Assembly: GCA_021826965.1 (NCBI GenBank)
Contig: JAKAYA010000012.1
Span: 1 to 48,875, forward strand
DNA: 48,875 nt
Reading direction: 5' to 3'
Origin: Nitrospirota bacterium
GTDB lineage: Bacteria; Nitrospirota; Leptospirillia; Leptospirillales; Leptospirillaceae
Shown: one piece after another, positions 22,910 to 32,412 of the stretch
Numbering within the stretch: the stretch's first letter is position 1
Layout of the letters: each line of letters begins with the position of its first letter
The notes under the pieces: model-generated
What the model saw: the letters and a program-made list of their open reading frames with translations, nothing else
The model's database searches: none
What the model was told of the DNA's origin: nothing
Position numbers and translations under genes: made by a program

Positions 22910-23974
22910 TTATCCGCCAGGAAGGGTTTCTTCCTCCTCGGAACGGGACGGCCGGGCCATCAGGGACTCGAGCGTCTCTTCCAGACCGGCCCCTTCGTAG
23001 AGAATTTGATAGATGGCGGTGGTGATCGGAAGGTCGACGCCGATTTCGCGCGCCAGTTCATAGGCTGACTGAGTAGTCGGAACACCTTCCGCCACCTGCC
23101 CGACTTCCCGAAGCACCTCCGGAAGGGATTTCCCCTGCCCCATCAGCATCCCTACACGACGGTTCCGGGAAAGCTCCGATGTAGCGGTCAGCATCAGATC
23201 CCCCACACCTCCCAGTCCGGAAAACGTTTGCGGGTGGGCTCCCAAACGAACTCCCAGACGGGTCATCTCGGCAAGGCCCCGGGTCAGGAGCGCCGCACGA
23301 CTGTTCGCCCCCAGCTGCATTCCGTCCGAAATGCCCGCCGCCAGGGCCATCACGTTTTTCATCGCTCCGGCGACTTCCAGTCCGACCACATCCTGGCGGG
23401 TATAGACCTTGAAGGAAGGTCCGGAAAAAAGCGTCTGGGCTTCACTGGCCAGCCTGACGGAACCCGATGCAAGAACGACCGCGGTCGGGAGCTTTCGGAC
23501 AACTTCCCGAGCAAAGGATGGCCCGGAAAGAACCGCATAGGAATCGGGACGGTCCGAATAGACTTCCCGCACGATCGCCGACACCAGCATATGCGTCTTT
23601 CGCTCGATGCCCTTGGTTCCTCCCACAAGGGGCAAGGGGGGCACAGACAGGAGAGCCCGGACGGATACCAGAACATCACGAACCGCCTGGCAAGGAACGG
23701 CAAGCACCAGGGTGTTTGCTCCTTCCAAAGCCTTTTCCAGATCGTTTTCGACGCGGATGGACGACGGGTAGGAAGCCCCGGGCAGATAGACCCGGTTCTC
23801 CCGTGTCTGGCGAATATCCTTGGCCAGAATGGGATCCCGGACCCACTGGACAACCGGATGCCCCGCCGATGCGAGGTGGACGGCCAGGGCCGTCCCCCAG
23901 GAGCCACCCCCCAGAACCAGGAGGGAAGGCAAGGACCCGGACGGAACACATTCAGGCGATAGGGTCTGGTTCAA
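22910..23974 (-). CDS. gpsA: NAD(P)-dependent glycerol-3-phosphate dehydrogenase
   Basis: 354 residues from a TTG at 23974 (AAGGA upstream); the ORF continues another 89 codons upstream, beyond the family length. Rossmann motif LGGGSWGTALAVHLA, the substrate loop (LSGPSFAREV) and the catalytic Lys region (GAMKNVMALAAGISDGM) are intact, with GLGGVGDLMLT following. It reduces dihydroxyacetone phosphate to sn-glycerol 3-phosphate for phospholipid synthesis. The C-terminus is Ser/Glu rich. Confidence 0.94.
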   Translation of the reverse strand: MNQTLSPECVPSGSLPSLLVLGGGSWGTALAVHLASAGHPVVQWVRDPILAKDIRQTRENRVYLPGASYPSSIRVENDLEKALEGANTLVLAVPCQAVRDVLVSVRALLSVPPLPLVGGTKGIERKTHMLVSAIVREVYSDRPDSYAVLSGPSFAREVVRKLPTAVVLASGSVRLASEAQTLFSGPSFKVYTRQDVVGLEVAGAMKNVMALAAGISDGMQLGANSRAALLTRGLAEMTRLGVRLGAHPQTFSGLGGVGDLMLTATSELSRNRRVGMLMGQGKSLPEVLREVGQVAEGVPTTQSAYELAREIGVDLPITTAIYQILYEGAGLEETLESLMARPSRSEEEETLPGG

Positions 23975-24183
23975 CGGAACGTCCTTCTCTTCGGATGACG
24001 ATGGCAGTTTTTCCGGAAAACACTTTCGGAAAATTGATTTTACATGTCCCCGACAAATCCCTGCAACCAAGCCATGGAGAATCATGATAGAATGGAAGGG
24101 TTTCGGTTGAAGAATACTTGCGGATGGCCTTTTGCCCCTCCCGAAAACACAGGCGAATACCCATCGGGCGATGACCTTGCCCG

Positions 24184-24873
24184 ATGATCGAGGAAGGACT
24201 CCGAAGGGTGATGGAAGGACCTCTTTTTCGGGACCGGACACAAGCCGGGGAAGAACTCGCCGAACGGCTCCTGGCTACAGGAAAGCCGGTCGATCTGGTT
24301 CTCGGCATCGCGCGAGGCGGAATTCCTGTGGCCATTCCCGTAGCCAGTCGACTGGCCGCCGGGATTGCTCCCATGATCGTCCGGAAAATCGGTGCCCCCT
24401 GGGAAAAGGAACTGGCCCTGGGGGCCCTTTCTGAAAACGGCGGCCTTTACTGGAACCGGGAGCTTGTCGAAAGCCGCGAGATCGGGGGCCACGAGCTGGA
24501 CAGGCTGGCCGAAAAGGCCCGGCGGGAAATCCGGGAAAAAATCTCTCGGCTCCGCGGGGGGAAGCCGCTTCCGGATTTCGCCGGAAAACGGATTGTCCTG
24601 GTCGACGACGGAGCCGCGACCGGCGCGACGGACCTTGCCGCCATGATCGACATCCTCGCGGAAGAACCCCAAGACCTGTTTGTCGCGGTACCGGTCGCCC
24701 CCGCCGATTTTGAGCTCAACGTCCGAAGGATGGGGGGTGTTCCGGTCGTTCTCCGATCGCCTCCCGACTTTGGATCGGTCGGGGAGTGGTACGAGCGTTT
24801 TCCCCAGGTCACAGACGGAGAAGTGCTCCTTGCCCTGGGAACCTTTTCAGGACGGGGAAACGACCGGAGCTGA
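24184..24873 (+). CDS. Phosphoribosyltransferase-domain protein
   Basis: 229 residues. Type I PRTase fold: DLVLGIARGGIPVAIPVASRLAAG at about 37-60 and the PRPP-binding loop RIVLVDDGAATGATD at about 137-151. These two-motif proteins of about 220 residues are common and often unassigned (ComF/ErpA-like annotation is unreliable). The start at 24184 lacks a clear ribosome site. The next gene starts about 87 bp downstream. Confidence 0.88.
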   Translation: MIEEGLRRVMEGPLFRDRTQAGEELAERLLATGKPVDLVLGIARGGIPVAIPVASRLAAGIAPMIVRKIGAPWEKELALGALSENGGLYWNRELVESREIGGHELDRLAEKARREIREKISRLRGGKPLPDFAGKRIVLVDDGAATGATDLAAMIDILAEEPQDLFVAVPVAPADFELNVRRMGGVPVVLRSPPDFGSVGEWYERFPQVTDGEVLLALGTFSGRGNDRS

Positions 24874-24959
24874 CAGACTTCTTGCGCCCGGGAAACGGAC
24901 GCCTTCTGGCGACAGAAAACGGTAAAAACCTGAATTTGCCAACCCTTCGGGAAGGACCC

Positions 24960-26171
24960 TTGAAGATACTTGCTTCTCCCCACCCTTTTCTGCCCCATGG
25001 TCCATGTTTGTTCGCTCCGGATAACATCACAGATACTTTGGCCGACCAGGGGCTTCCCGTCGAAGCCTGGCACGCCGGCTTTTCCCGCACAGGGGATTTT
25101 CTCTACCGGTCGGACAACCTCCCTTCTCCATGGGCCGACATCCCGCCTCTCCGGGGAATCGACCCGTTTTTCCAGACCCTGGAATCTTTCACCCATCCGG
25201 GTGACCTCCCCGGACTCAACGAATTCCGCACCGCAAGCCGGATCGAGACAAAATCCGATCTCCTGATCCGAATCAACCGGAAAGATTGGACCTTGCCTCC
25301 CCGGATCGCGCTGTCCTCGAGAAAAGAAGGCGACATCCTTCATATCGCGTTTCTTCCGTACAGCCGCGGAATCGACGCCGACCGGATCCGCGACGGAGCT
25401 TTCTTCTCCCGATTTCGGCAAACCCTTTCCGAAATTTCCGGATGGCTGGAGCAGATCGACGAGGAAACCCTTGGAGTCGTTGGAACGGGCGTCTTCCGGC
25501 AACTTTACCGGAAAGAGGAAGAGGATATCGTCATCCGGTCCCTTCGCGGCGGAATCCTGCTGAAATCGCCAAAGCGTCCGGATGACCAGCTTCCGGGAGT
25601 CACTCCGGACGTGGAAACGATGCCCCGATGGTGGGGAAGCCGCATCGAAGACACCTTCTCCTCCGAGGGAGTCTGGGTACACACAGTTCTGCACTGTGCC
25701 CGTGGACTGCCGGTGATGACGGTGTCGGCGCACACCGGCTTTATCCGACGGACAGGGATCTCCCGTTTCCGGACGACGCTTCTGAAGATGTCCGCCCAGA
25801 TTCTTGAATGCTCCCGGACTTTCTCCTGGGGAGAACGGTTCCGGTACGCCCGGCAATGGCTCGACCCCGCCGGATTCGATATCCGGCAAGCCGACCGGAT
25901 TCTGGGAATGCTCCGACCGGAGATCATATCCTCCCGGATCCTCATACCCGTCCGGGCATCCATGCAGGACATGAAAGACATTTCCCGGAAAACACGGATG
26001 AACGAACCGATCTTTTGGGACAGCCGGGAAGAACAGGTCTGGGTCACCCTTCAGGACGTCACACTGAAAGCGGCTGAAGACGTGGTCCGCCCCTCCCTTC
26101 TCGAACGTCTGGGCCGGCTGGTGGGATCCCCCATCCGATCCGGAACATTCCTCGAGCGCTACTCCAGATAA
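24960..26171 (+). CDS. Large protein of unknown function downstream of the PRTase
   Basis: About 403 residues from a TTG at 24960 with GGAAGGA 4-6 nt upstream; an upstream TTG at 24882 would add 26 residues. No signal peptide or TM segment. A tryptophan- and arginine-rich C-terminal half includes MPRWWGSRIEDTFSSEGVWVHTVLHCARGLPVMTV (only motifs noted, not a known family). The stop overlaps the convergent GGDEF/EAL gene by 13 bp. Codon use matches neighbours, so it is a genuine gene of unknown role. Confidence 0.78.
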   Translation: MKILASPHPFLPHGPCLFAPDNITDTLADQGLPVEAWHAGFSRTGDFLYRSDNLPSPWADIPPLRGIDPFFQTLESFTHPGDLPGLNEFRTASRIETKSDLLIRINRKDWTLPPRIALSSRKEGDILHIAFLPYSRGIDADRIRDGAFFSRFRQTLSEISGWLEQIDEETLGVVGTGVFRQLYRKEEEDIVIRSLRGGILLKSPKRPDDQLPGVTPDVETMPRWWGSRIEDTFSSEGVWVHTVLHCARGLPVMTVSAHTGFIRRTGISRFRTTLLKMSAQILECSRTFSWGERFRYARQWLDPAGFDIRQADRILGMLRPEIISSRILIPVRASMQDMKDISRKTRMNEPIFWDSREEQVWVTLQDVTLKAAEDVVRPSLLERLGRLVGSPIRSGTFLERYSR

Positions 26172-28807
26172 GCCTCTTCTCCGGTCCCGGAATCCTTCGG
26201 CCCGCCGTCCGGCAGGAATTCCATCCGGGAGCGTCCGGAATGGATCTTGTCCAGATAAGCCTCGAACCGGGGCAATGAAAGAGGTCGGGAAATGCAAAAT
26301 CCCTGAACGACAAAGCATCCGAGTTCCCGGAGCATTTCGATTTCCACCGGGGATTCGGCACCTTCCCCGATCAGGAAAAGATCGAGGCTCCTGGCCATAT
26401 GGGCGATAATCTCGACCATTTTCCGGTCCCGGTCGTTTTCCCTCATTCGCAGGACGAACTCCTGGGGGATCTTGACGGAATCCACCGGAAGGCGGGTCAG
26501 GTAGCTGAGCGAAGAGTAGCCCGTCCCGAAGTCGTCGATCACAAAGGTGACCCCCTGTTTGCGAAGAGACGCGATACGGCCGGGAGAGACGCCCGAGTCT
26601 CCCATGAAGAGACTTTCGGTCAGCTCCAGCGAAAGGCGGGAGGCCGACGACGGATATCGGTCAAACCGCGATTCGAGATCCGACCAGAAGGATTCGGATC
26701 GGAACTGGCGGGCAGATACGTTGACCGCCAGCCGAAAGGGAGGAAAATCGCTCCGGTCCCATTTTTCCAGCAAAGACAGTGCCTCTTCGAGCACCCAGTC
26801 CCCGACGGAATGGATCAGTCCGGTTTCCTCAGCCAACGGGATAAAGCTGGCCGGGAGGATCATCCCCCGGTCCGGCCGGTTCCAGCGGATCAAGGCCTCC
26901 ACCCCGACGAGACGGTTGTTGCGGACATCGACCTGGGGCTGAAAGTAGAGTTCGAACTCTTTACGGGCGATAGCCTGACGAAGAGCCGTTCCCTTCTCAT
27001 ACGTCTCCCGGACACCTTGTTCGATGGATTCTTCAAAGAACCGGACCGTGTTTTTCCCCGCGCTCTTGGCATGATACATCGTGAGGTCGGCTTTTCGGAG
27101 AAGTTCTTCTACCGTTTGGCCGTCGTCCGGATAGATTGCCACTCCAACCGAAACGGTGGTCTGGAACTGCCCTTCCTTAAAAGCAACAGGACGGGACACC
27201 TGTTCCAGAAGATGGGTGAACAGGCGTTCGAAGATGAGGTCGTCGCTCTCCCGCACCAGAATGACGAATTCGTCACCGCCGAGGCGTCCGAGGGTTCCCT
27301 TGCCCTCCATCGCTTCCGACATCCGCCGAGAAACGGTTTCCAGAAAACGGTCTCCGGCCGCGTGACCCAGCGTATCGTTCAGCTCTTTGAACCCGTCCAA
27401 ATCCAGAAAGCCGAGCGCCAGACGTTTTTTCGTCAGAGAGGACATCTCCGTTTCCTGCCGGAAGAGTTTCAGAAAGCCGTTCCGGTTCAAAAGACCCGTC
27501 AACGGATCGTGGTGGGCCAGCCGGTGTATCTCCCTTTCCTTTTCCCGTTCGGACGTCACGTCTTTCATATGAACGAGAAAGTGCGTCAGGCTCAGGCGGT
27601 CGTTGCGGATCGGACTCACAAGAACCTCCGCCAGAAAAGCCGTCCCGTCTGCGGTCATACCGCACCATTCGCCGGAATACTCTTCTTCGGAAAACCCGAG
27701 AACGGACTCTCCATCGCCCTTCCCCCAATCGGAAAGAGGGAAGAACTGTCGGAGACTTTCTCCCATAATCCGGCTCAGGTCGGTTCGGGTCATTTCCGAA
27801 AAAGCGCGGTTGGACCAGGCGATGGTCCCGTCAGGATTCACCAGCAGGGAAGGAGCCCTTCCGGATTCCATGGCTCCCCGGAAAAGCCGGATGCGATGGT
27901 GTTCGGCATAATGGGAAAAGGCCACCCTCAGCCTGTCTGAAAATTCAAGGAACAGCTGGCGGCGGCTGTCCGGAAAAGCCTGCCGGTTGCGAACGGACAT
28001 CGTGAGCGTTCCCCAGGGCGGCTGACCGGAGTCCTCCCCCAAAAGCGGGATGACCAGGGACGCATCGATCCCCTGTTTCCTGTACCAGTCGAACAAAGGG
28101 GATCCCTTCGCCTCTTCCGTAAGGACAAAAGCCGGCTGGCGGGATTCGAGGACCCGCGCGCTCAGCCTCCGGTTTCCCGGGGGTTCGTTCCATTTGAACG
28201 GCCGGCTCTCTTCTTCCAGGGACTGAGCGCAGGAGGGATCGTCCGAACGGATGTTCAGATAACGGATCGTGCCGTCGGGTTCGGGGAGGGAAATATAGGC
28301 AAGCGCGAAACCGAATCCGGTCACCAGCCGGTCGACGATGACAGACAGAAGGGTTTCCAGATCCTGTCCGGCAAGGATCCGGCGATCCAGTTCCACGTAC
28401 ACGCTGTTCAGCTTTTCCATCTCCCGTTCCCGCGTCAGCTCCCGGACATGTCCGATGAGGAGATCCCCCCCTCCCGGAAAGCGAGAGAAGGAACAGAGCA
28501 GTTCGACGGGCAAGCGGATCCCGTCCGCCCGACGGAACGTCCTCTGGAATCTGGCAGGGCGCTCCCGGGTCCTTTTCATCCCATCGATCGCTTTCCGAAT
28601 CTGGTTTTCCGTGGAAGAAGAAAAAAGCAGGACCGATTGACCGACGATCTCCGATCGGGAGGAATAGCCCAGAAGGGTCAAAAAGGAATCATTGACATCC
28701 CGGACCCGGAGCGTTTCCGGATCCGTCAGGAACACGGCTTCCGGACCCTGTTCAAAAAAATGCAGGTAATCATCCCCTGTGAGTCGCTCCGGGTCCGGAC
28801 TCTCCAA
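26159..28807 (-). CDS. PAS-GAF-PAS-GGDEF-EAL cyclic-di-GMP protein
   Basis: 882 residues from a TTG at 28807 (GGGAG 6 nt upstream). In order: PAS (about 12-130), GAF-like (about 140-290), a second PAS (about 300-420), GGDEF (about 440-600) and EAL (about 610-860). The cyclase signature is intact (LGGDEFVIL). The phosphodiesterase core keeps EAL (GVEALIRW), NVSARQF, ELTE, IDDFGTGYSSL, the late Glu and the QGF loop, but the usual KID after the DDFGTG strand reads KIP. Probably regulates c-di-GMP in response to small signals. Cytoplasmic; no TM segment. Confidence 0.93.
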   Translation of the reverse strand: MESPDPERLTGDDYLHFFEQGPEAVFLTDPETLRVRDVNDSFLTLLGYSSRSEIVGQSVLLFSSSTENQIRKAIDGMKRTRERPARFQRTFRRADGIRLPVELLCSFSRFPGGGDLLIGHVRELTREREMEKLNSVYVELDRRILAGQDLETLLSVIVDRLVTGFGFALAYISLPEPDGTIRYLNIRSDDPSCAQSLEEESRPFKWNEPPGNRRLSARVLESRQPAFVLTEEAKGSPLFDWYRKQGIDASLVIPLLGEDSGQPPWGTLTMSVRNRQAFPDSRRQLFLEFSDRLRVAFSHYAEHHRIRLFRGAMESGRAPSLLVNPDGTIAWSNRAFSEMTRTDLSRIMGESLRQFFPLSDWGKGDGESVLGFSEEEYSGEWCGMTADGTAFLAEVLVSPIRNDRLSLTHFLVHMKDVTSEREKEREIHRLAHHDPLTGLLNRNGFLKLFRQETEMSSLTKKRLALGFLDLDGFKELNDTLGHAAGDRFLETVSRRMSEAMEGKGTLGRLGGDEFVILVRESDDLIFERLFTHLLEQVSRPVAFKEGQFQTTVSVGVAIYPDDGQTVEELLRKADLTMYHAKSAGKNTVRFFEESIEQGVRETYEKGTALRQAIARKEFELYFQPQVDVRNNRLVGVEALIRWNRPDRGMILPASFIPLAEETGLIHSVGDWVLEEALSLLEKWDRSDFPPFRLAVNVSARQFRSESFWSDLESRFDRYPSSASRLSLELTESLFMGDSGVSPGRIASLRKQGVTFVIDDFGTGYSSLSYLTRLPVDSVKIPQEFVLRMRENDRDRKMVEIIAHMARSLDLFLIGEGAESPVEIEMLRELGCFVVQGFCISRPLSLPRFEAYLDKIHSGRSRMEFLPDGGPKDSGTGEEAYLE

Positions 28808-28857
28808 ATCGATCTCCCAAAATCACACTGCCGTCTGAAACAGGCCCCCGAAGGACC

Positions 28858-29424
28858 CTATTTGCCGGATCGCCCGTATCGTCCGACAAAGCGTCCTTCA
28901 CCGATCATGTTCATGTGGATGTAGTAACCGACCAAAGCCGGAGAGGGGTGAGGAGGGAGATTCAGGCGGGACGTCTTCAGGGCGTAGACGGTAAACAAAT
29001 AATGATGGGGGGCGTCTCCCGGAGGAGGACAGGGACCTCCGTAACCGGCGTAACCGAAATCCGTCACAGCCTGACGGGACCCGGGCGGCAATCCTTTTCC
29101 CCCGCGATTTCCGGCACCTTCCGGCAAGGCCCTCACGGAAGGTGGCAGATTATAAACGACCCAATGCCACCACCCCGAACCCGTCGGGGCGTCCGGATCG
29201 TAAACGGTCAGGGCAAGGCTTTTCGTTCCGGGGGGAAGGTGCGACCAGTGGATTTCAGGCGAGATGTTCTGTCCGGAACATCCGAAACGGGAGAACACAA
29301 ACTTCCCGGCAATGGTGTGTCCGTTCCGGATATCCCGGCTCCCGACCTGGATTTTCTCTCCGGCCCAAGCCCCGTTGACCCCAAACGCCAGCAGCGCGAT
29401 CACAAGAATCCATTTTCTGGACAA
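28858..29424 (-). CDS. Exported PEBP (YbhB/YbcL, Raf-kinase-inhibitor-like) protein
   Basis: 188 residues from a TTG with a GGGGGG ribosome site. Signal peptide of about 21 residues (KWILVIALLAFGVNGAWA). PEBP core with DPDAPTGSGWWHWVVYN (anion-binding D-P-D and GxxHWxxxNIP), GYGGPCPPPGDAPHHYLF and TVYALK. The phosphate- or ligand-binding pocket is complete. Bacterial PEBP proteins have unclear function, often called YbhB. Single-gene unit; nothing links it to neighbours. Confidence 0.92.
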   Translation of the reverse strand: MSRKWILVIALLAFGVNGAWAGEKIQVGSRDIRNGHTIAGKFVFSRFGCSGQNISPEIHWSHLPPGTKSLALTVYDPDAPTGSGWWHWVVYNLPPSVRALPEGAGNRGGKGLPPGSRQAVTDFGYAGYGGPCPPPGDAPHHYLFTVYALKTSRLNLPPHPSPALVGYYIHMNMIGEGRFVGRYGRSGK

Positions 29425-29717
29425 TGCACCCCCCTCGCAATCCGGAACGCGACCGGCAGAGATCGCCGGAATCCTTATGACCCCTGTCCGTTTCCCGGAG
29501 TATGGACGGATCCTTTATAGTTTTATACCCGATCGCTCCTGTTCAAAACAAGAAAAAACCGCTCTCCGGTGAAAATTAAATCGCGGAGGAGATGTCTTGC
29601 GAATGACCGTCCCGACACGCGGTTTACAGGTCTTCGGAAAGAGCGGTAAAATTGAACGCACGACAGAAGGATTTCCAGAAACCTTGGATCCGGTGAAACC
29701 CTTACAGGAAAAACTGC

Positions 29718-31046
29718 ATGCTTGACATACGCCGCATCCTTTCCGACACCGACTCGTGCCGGAAAGCCCTTTTGAACCGGAATCCGAACATCCCGATAGA
29801 CGCTCTTCTTTCGGAGGAGCGCCAGCTGTCTTCTCTTCGCAAAAACTGGGAAAGCCTGAGGGAAAACCGCAACCGCCTGGCAGAAGAGATCGGGCGGAAA
29901 AAACGAAAAGGGGAAGACATCGCCCGGCTGATGGAGGAATCCCGCTCGGTCAATGCCAATATTGCCCTTCTCGAACAAGACCTCGTCAAGAGGGAGGAAA
30001 GTGTCCGGGAACAGCTTCTCCTAATCCCCAACATTCCCCACGCGTCTGTTCCGGTCGGCCCGGACGAGACGAGCAACCAGGAGGTCGGACGACACGGAAC
30101 CCCCCGTCACTTTTCGTTCGTCCCCCTTCCCCACTGGGAAGTCGGTAACCGTCTGGGCATCCTGGACTTCGACCGGGCGGCCGTTCTCTCAGGGAGCCGT
30201 TTTTCGGTCCTGACGGGCGACGGATCGCGTCTCGAACGAGCCCTGATGTCCTGGATGATGGACACCCATACCGGCATGGGCCATTTGCGGCGATCCGGAA
30301 AAGCCTACACGGAAGTCTCCGTCCCCCTTCTCGTCCGGCCGGAGATGATGGAAGGAACCGGTCAGTTCCCCAAATTTCGGGAGGAAAGCTTCCAGATTCC
30401 GGACGACAACCTCGTCCTGATTCCGACCGCCGAAGTTCCCGTCACAAACCTGAACCGGGACACGATTCTGGAAGCGGTCGACCTTCCGGTGAAATATGTG
30501 GCTTCCAGCACGTGTTTTCGCCGGGAAGCCGGAGCCGCGGGGAAGGACACACGGGGACTGATCCGCCAGCACCAGTTTTTAAAGGTCGAGCTCGTCTGGC
30601 TGACCTCACCCGAAACATCCTACGAAGATCTCGAAGAACTGACCGGAGATGCCGAACAGATTCTCGCCGGACTTGGACTTCCGTTTCGACGCATCGCCCT
30701 GTGTACGGGGGATCTGGGATTTTCCTCGGCCAAAACCTATGACCTCGAAGTCTGGATGCCTTCACAGGGGGTCTACCGGGAAATCTCCTCCTGCTCCAAT
30801 TTTGAAGACTTCCAGGCGCGGCGAACCGCTATCCGTTACCGGCCAAAAGGGGGCGGAAAGCCAAGGCTCGTGCATACGATGAACGGTTCCGGGGTCGCCA
30901 TCGGACGCACGATCGCCGCCCTTCTCGAGAATTTCCAGGAAGAGGACGGTTCGGTGACCATTCCCGAAGTCCTGCGGCCTTACATGGGAGGGAAGTCCCG
31001 TCTCACCCCCGGAAAGACCCGAATCTCCGGAAAGGAGAACCCTTGA
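29718..31046 (+). CDS. serS: Seryl-tRNA synthetase
   Basis: 442 residues. Charges tRNA-Ser. N-terminal long coiled-coil arm (residues about 30-100), then the class II core: motif 2 (TCFRREAGAAGKDTRGLIRQHQFLKVELV) and motif 3 (HTMNGSGVAIGRTIAALLENFQ). ATG 29718 opens MLDIRRI as in the family. It heads an operon with genes 31043-32123. The upstream 290 bp contains no identifiable gene and no T-box core. Confidence 0.97.
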   Translation: MLDIRRILSDTDSCRKALLNRNPNIPIDALLSEERQLSSLRKNWESLRENRNRLAEEIGRKKRKGEDIARLMEESRSVNANIALLEQDLVKREESVREQLLLIPNIPHASVPVGPDETSNQEVGRHGTPRHFSFVPLPHWEVGNRLGILDFDRAAVLSGSRFSVLTGDGSRLERALMSWMMDTHTGMGHLRRSGKAYTEVSVPLLVRPEMMEGTGQFPKFREESFQIPDDNLVLIPTAEVPVTNLNRDTILEAVDLPVKYVASSTCFRREAGAAGKDTRGLIRQHQFLKVELVWLTSPETSYEDLEELTGDAEQILAGLGLPFRRIALCTGDLGFSSAKTYDLEVWMPSQGVYREISSCSNFEDFQARRTAIRYRPKGGGKPRLVHTMNGSGVAIGRTIAALLENFQEEDGSVTIPEVLRPYMGGKSRLTPGKTRISGKENP

Positions 31047-31414
31047 CAGACAAACAAACCGACATGAAAACCGTCTGCTATATCGGAAAGGATCTCTTTC
31101 TTTCAGGCCCCATCCGTCAGGCGGCCGTCTCGGAAGGATGGTCTTTCCGGCAAGAGGAGCCAGCAAAAACATCGAATCTGGGCTTCGACGGACCGGTCGT
31201 GGCCGTCTTCGATCTCTCCGCCCTCAAGGAAGACGTGTTTCCGATTGCCGAAGCCCTCCGTAAACGGACGGGAAAAACGACTCTGGTCGGCATTTGCTTT
31301 CATACCGATACGGAAAGTCTTCGGCGGGGCCAGCAGGCCGGTGTCGACAAAATCCTTCACCGGTCCAGAATGGGCCCTGATCTGAAGACGCTTCTCCATG
31401 AGCATGCTTCCTAA
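31043..31414 (+). CDS. Receiver-like fold protein, unknown function
   Basis: 123 residues from a TTG that overlaps the serS stop (TTGA). The order of strands resembles a response-regulator receiver: VCYIGKDLF, then VVAVFDLSAL, VGICFHTDTES and AGVDKIL, with Asp in the third-strand position, Thr/His near strand 4 and Lys in strand 5. The N-terminal acidic pair of true receivers is missing, so phosphorylation is doubtful. Coupled to serS and overlapping the next gene by 17 bp. Confidence 0.65.
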   Translation: MTDKQTDMKTVCYIGKDLFLSGPIRQAAVSEGWSFRQEEPAKTSNLGFDGPVVAVFDLSALKEDVFPIAEALRKRTGKTTLVGICFHTDTESLRRGQQAGVDKILHRSRMGPDLKTLLHEHAS

Positions 31415-32123
31415 ATCCGGGATATTCGCCGCACTGGCCGTTTCGGTCCTTGTCTCCTCGGTTGGGCAGGCTGCGACTGCTCCTCCGAGCCCAAAAGCCG
31501 CAAGCGATCCTATAGATATCCGGTCTCTCGACTGCCGTCCGGATCTCACCCTGATCGACCAGGACCTGGCCGACCAGCCGGTCATGCGCTCGAAACTTGC
31601 GCTTCTGGTCCTGAAAGCCCGCCTTCTGCGCGACAACCGGACGGTCAAGGAAGCCAGGAAGGAAGGATTGAAAACCATCGATCTGGGCATCCGGTCGGCG
31701 CGCCAGGCCGAAGAGGAGAATCCCGGAAAGTCCTGGCCCTGGGCAATGGAGGGAATGCTGGACCTTTTGAAGACCCAATACCTGCATTTTCCCGCCGGCA
31801 TGCGGTACGGAAAAATGGCCAGTCGGGCGAACAGCCAGGCTCTGGCCCTTCAACCCGACGATCCCGACGCCAATCTTTCCCGGGGCCTCGAAGATTACTA
31901 TAAACCCTGGTTCGTGGGCGGCTCTTACGTGAAAGCGGAAAAGCGGTTCCGCAAGGCCCTGGAAAAGGCCCCGAAAGATCCCCGCGTCCTGTCCTGGAAC
32001 GGACTGGCCGACCTGGCTCTCGACCGGGACCAGGAAGGATTCCGGGAGTTGAAGGAAGCTGCGGGGTTGTGTCCCGAAAACCCCATTTACCAAAAGCGGC
32101 TCCTGACAAGGAGACCCCGGTGA
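31398..32123 (+). CDS. Exported TPR-like protein
   Basis: 241 residues. An N-terminal signal peptide (FAALAVSVLVSSVGQAATA) is followed by helical repeats with TPR-like spacing (FRKALEKAPKDPRVLSWNGLADLALD, RANSQALALQPDDPDANLSRGL). Periplasmic. It overlaps the receiver-like gene upstream. Exact family not identified. Confidence 0.75.
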   Translation: MSMLPKSGIFAALAVSVLVSSVGQAATAPPSPKAASDPIDIRSLDCRPDLTLIDQDLADQPVMRSKLALLVLKARLLRDNRTVKEARKEGLKTIDLGIRSARQAEEENPGKSWPWAMEGMLDLLKTQYLHFPAGMRYGKMASRANSQALALQPDDPDANLSRGLEDYYKPWFVGGSYVKAEKRFRKALEKAPKDPRVLSWNGLADLALDRDQEGFRELKEAAGLCPENPIYQKRLLTRRPR

Positions 32124-32130
32124 TCCGGCA

Positions 32131-32412
32131 ATGCCCGGTGATCGGGGACATCGTGTCGTGAGCGGAGGACCGCATCTCTTCCTTCGTCCCGGAGAAGCCG
32201 TCAAACACCGGGATTATCCGGAATGGGGACGCGGCTGCGTACTCGAGATTTCCACATCGACCCTGCCGGGAGGTGCGGCTTATGTCCGTATCCGCTTCGA
32301 AGATGGACAGGAAAGAACTTTTTTCAACGATCTCGATGATTCCCGGTGCGCCTATTTCATGGGATTGAAACGTATCGACATGCGGGAGGGCAATTTCCCA
32401 TTTCCCTGGTGA
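32131..32412 (+). CDS. DUF3553 protein
   Basis: 93 residues. Matches DUF3553: a GEAVKHRDYPEWGRGCVLEI beta motif, then VRFEDGQERTFFNDLDD-type residues (IRFEDGQERTFFNDLDD) and CAYFMGLK. This short SH3-like domain also appears at the ends of some helicases. The exact start is uncertain (ATG 32131, or GTG 32155). It ends within the hflX start (GTGA overlap). Confidence 0.75.
   Translation: MPGDRGHRVVSGGPHLFLRPGEAVKHRDYPEWGRGCVLEISTSTLPGGAAYVRIRFEDGQERTFFNDLDDSRCAYFMGLKRIDMREGNFPFPW

Noticed and set aside
29425-29717. T-box or other leader upstream of serS
   Set aside because: No T-box core sequence or terminator/antiterminator pair was found.
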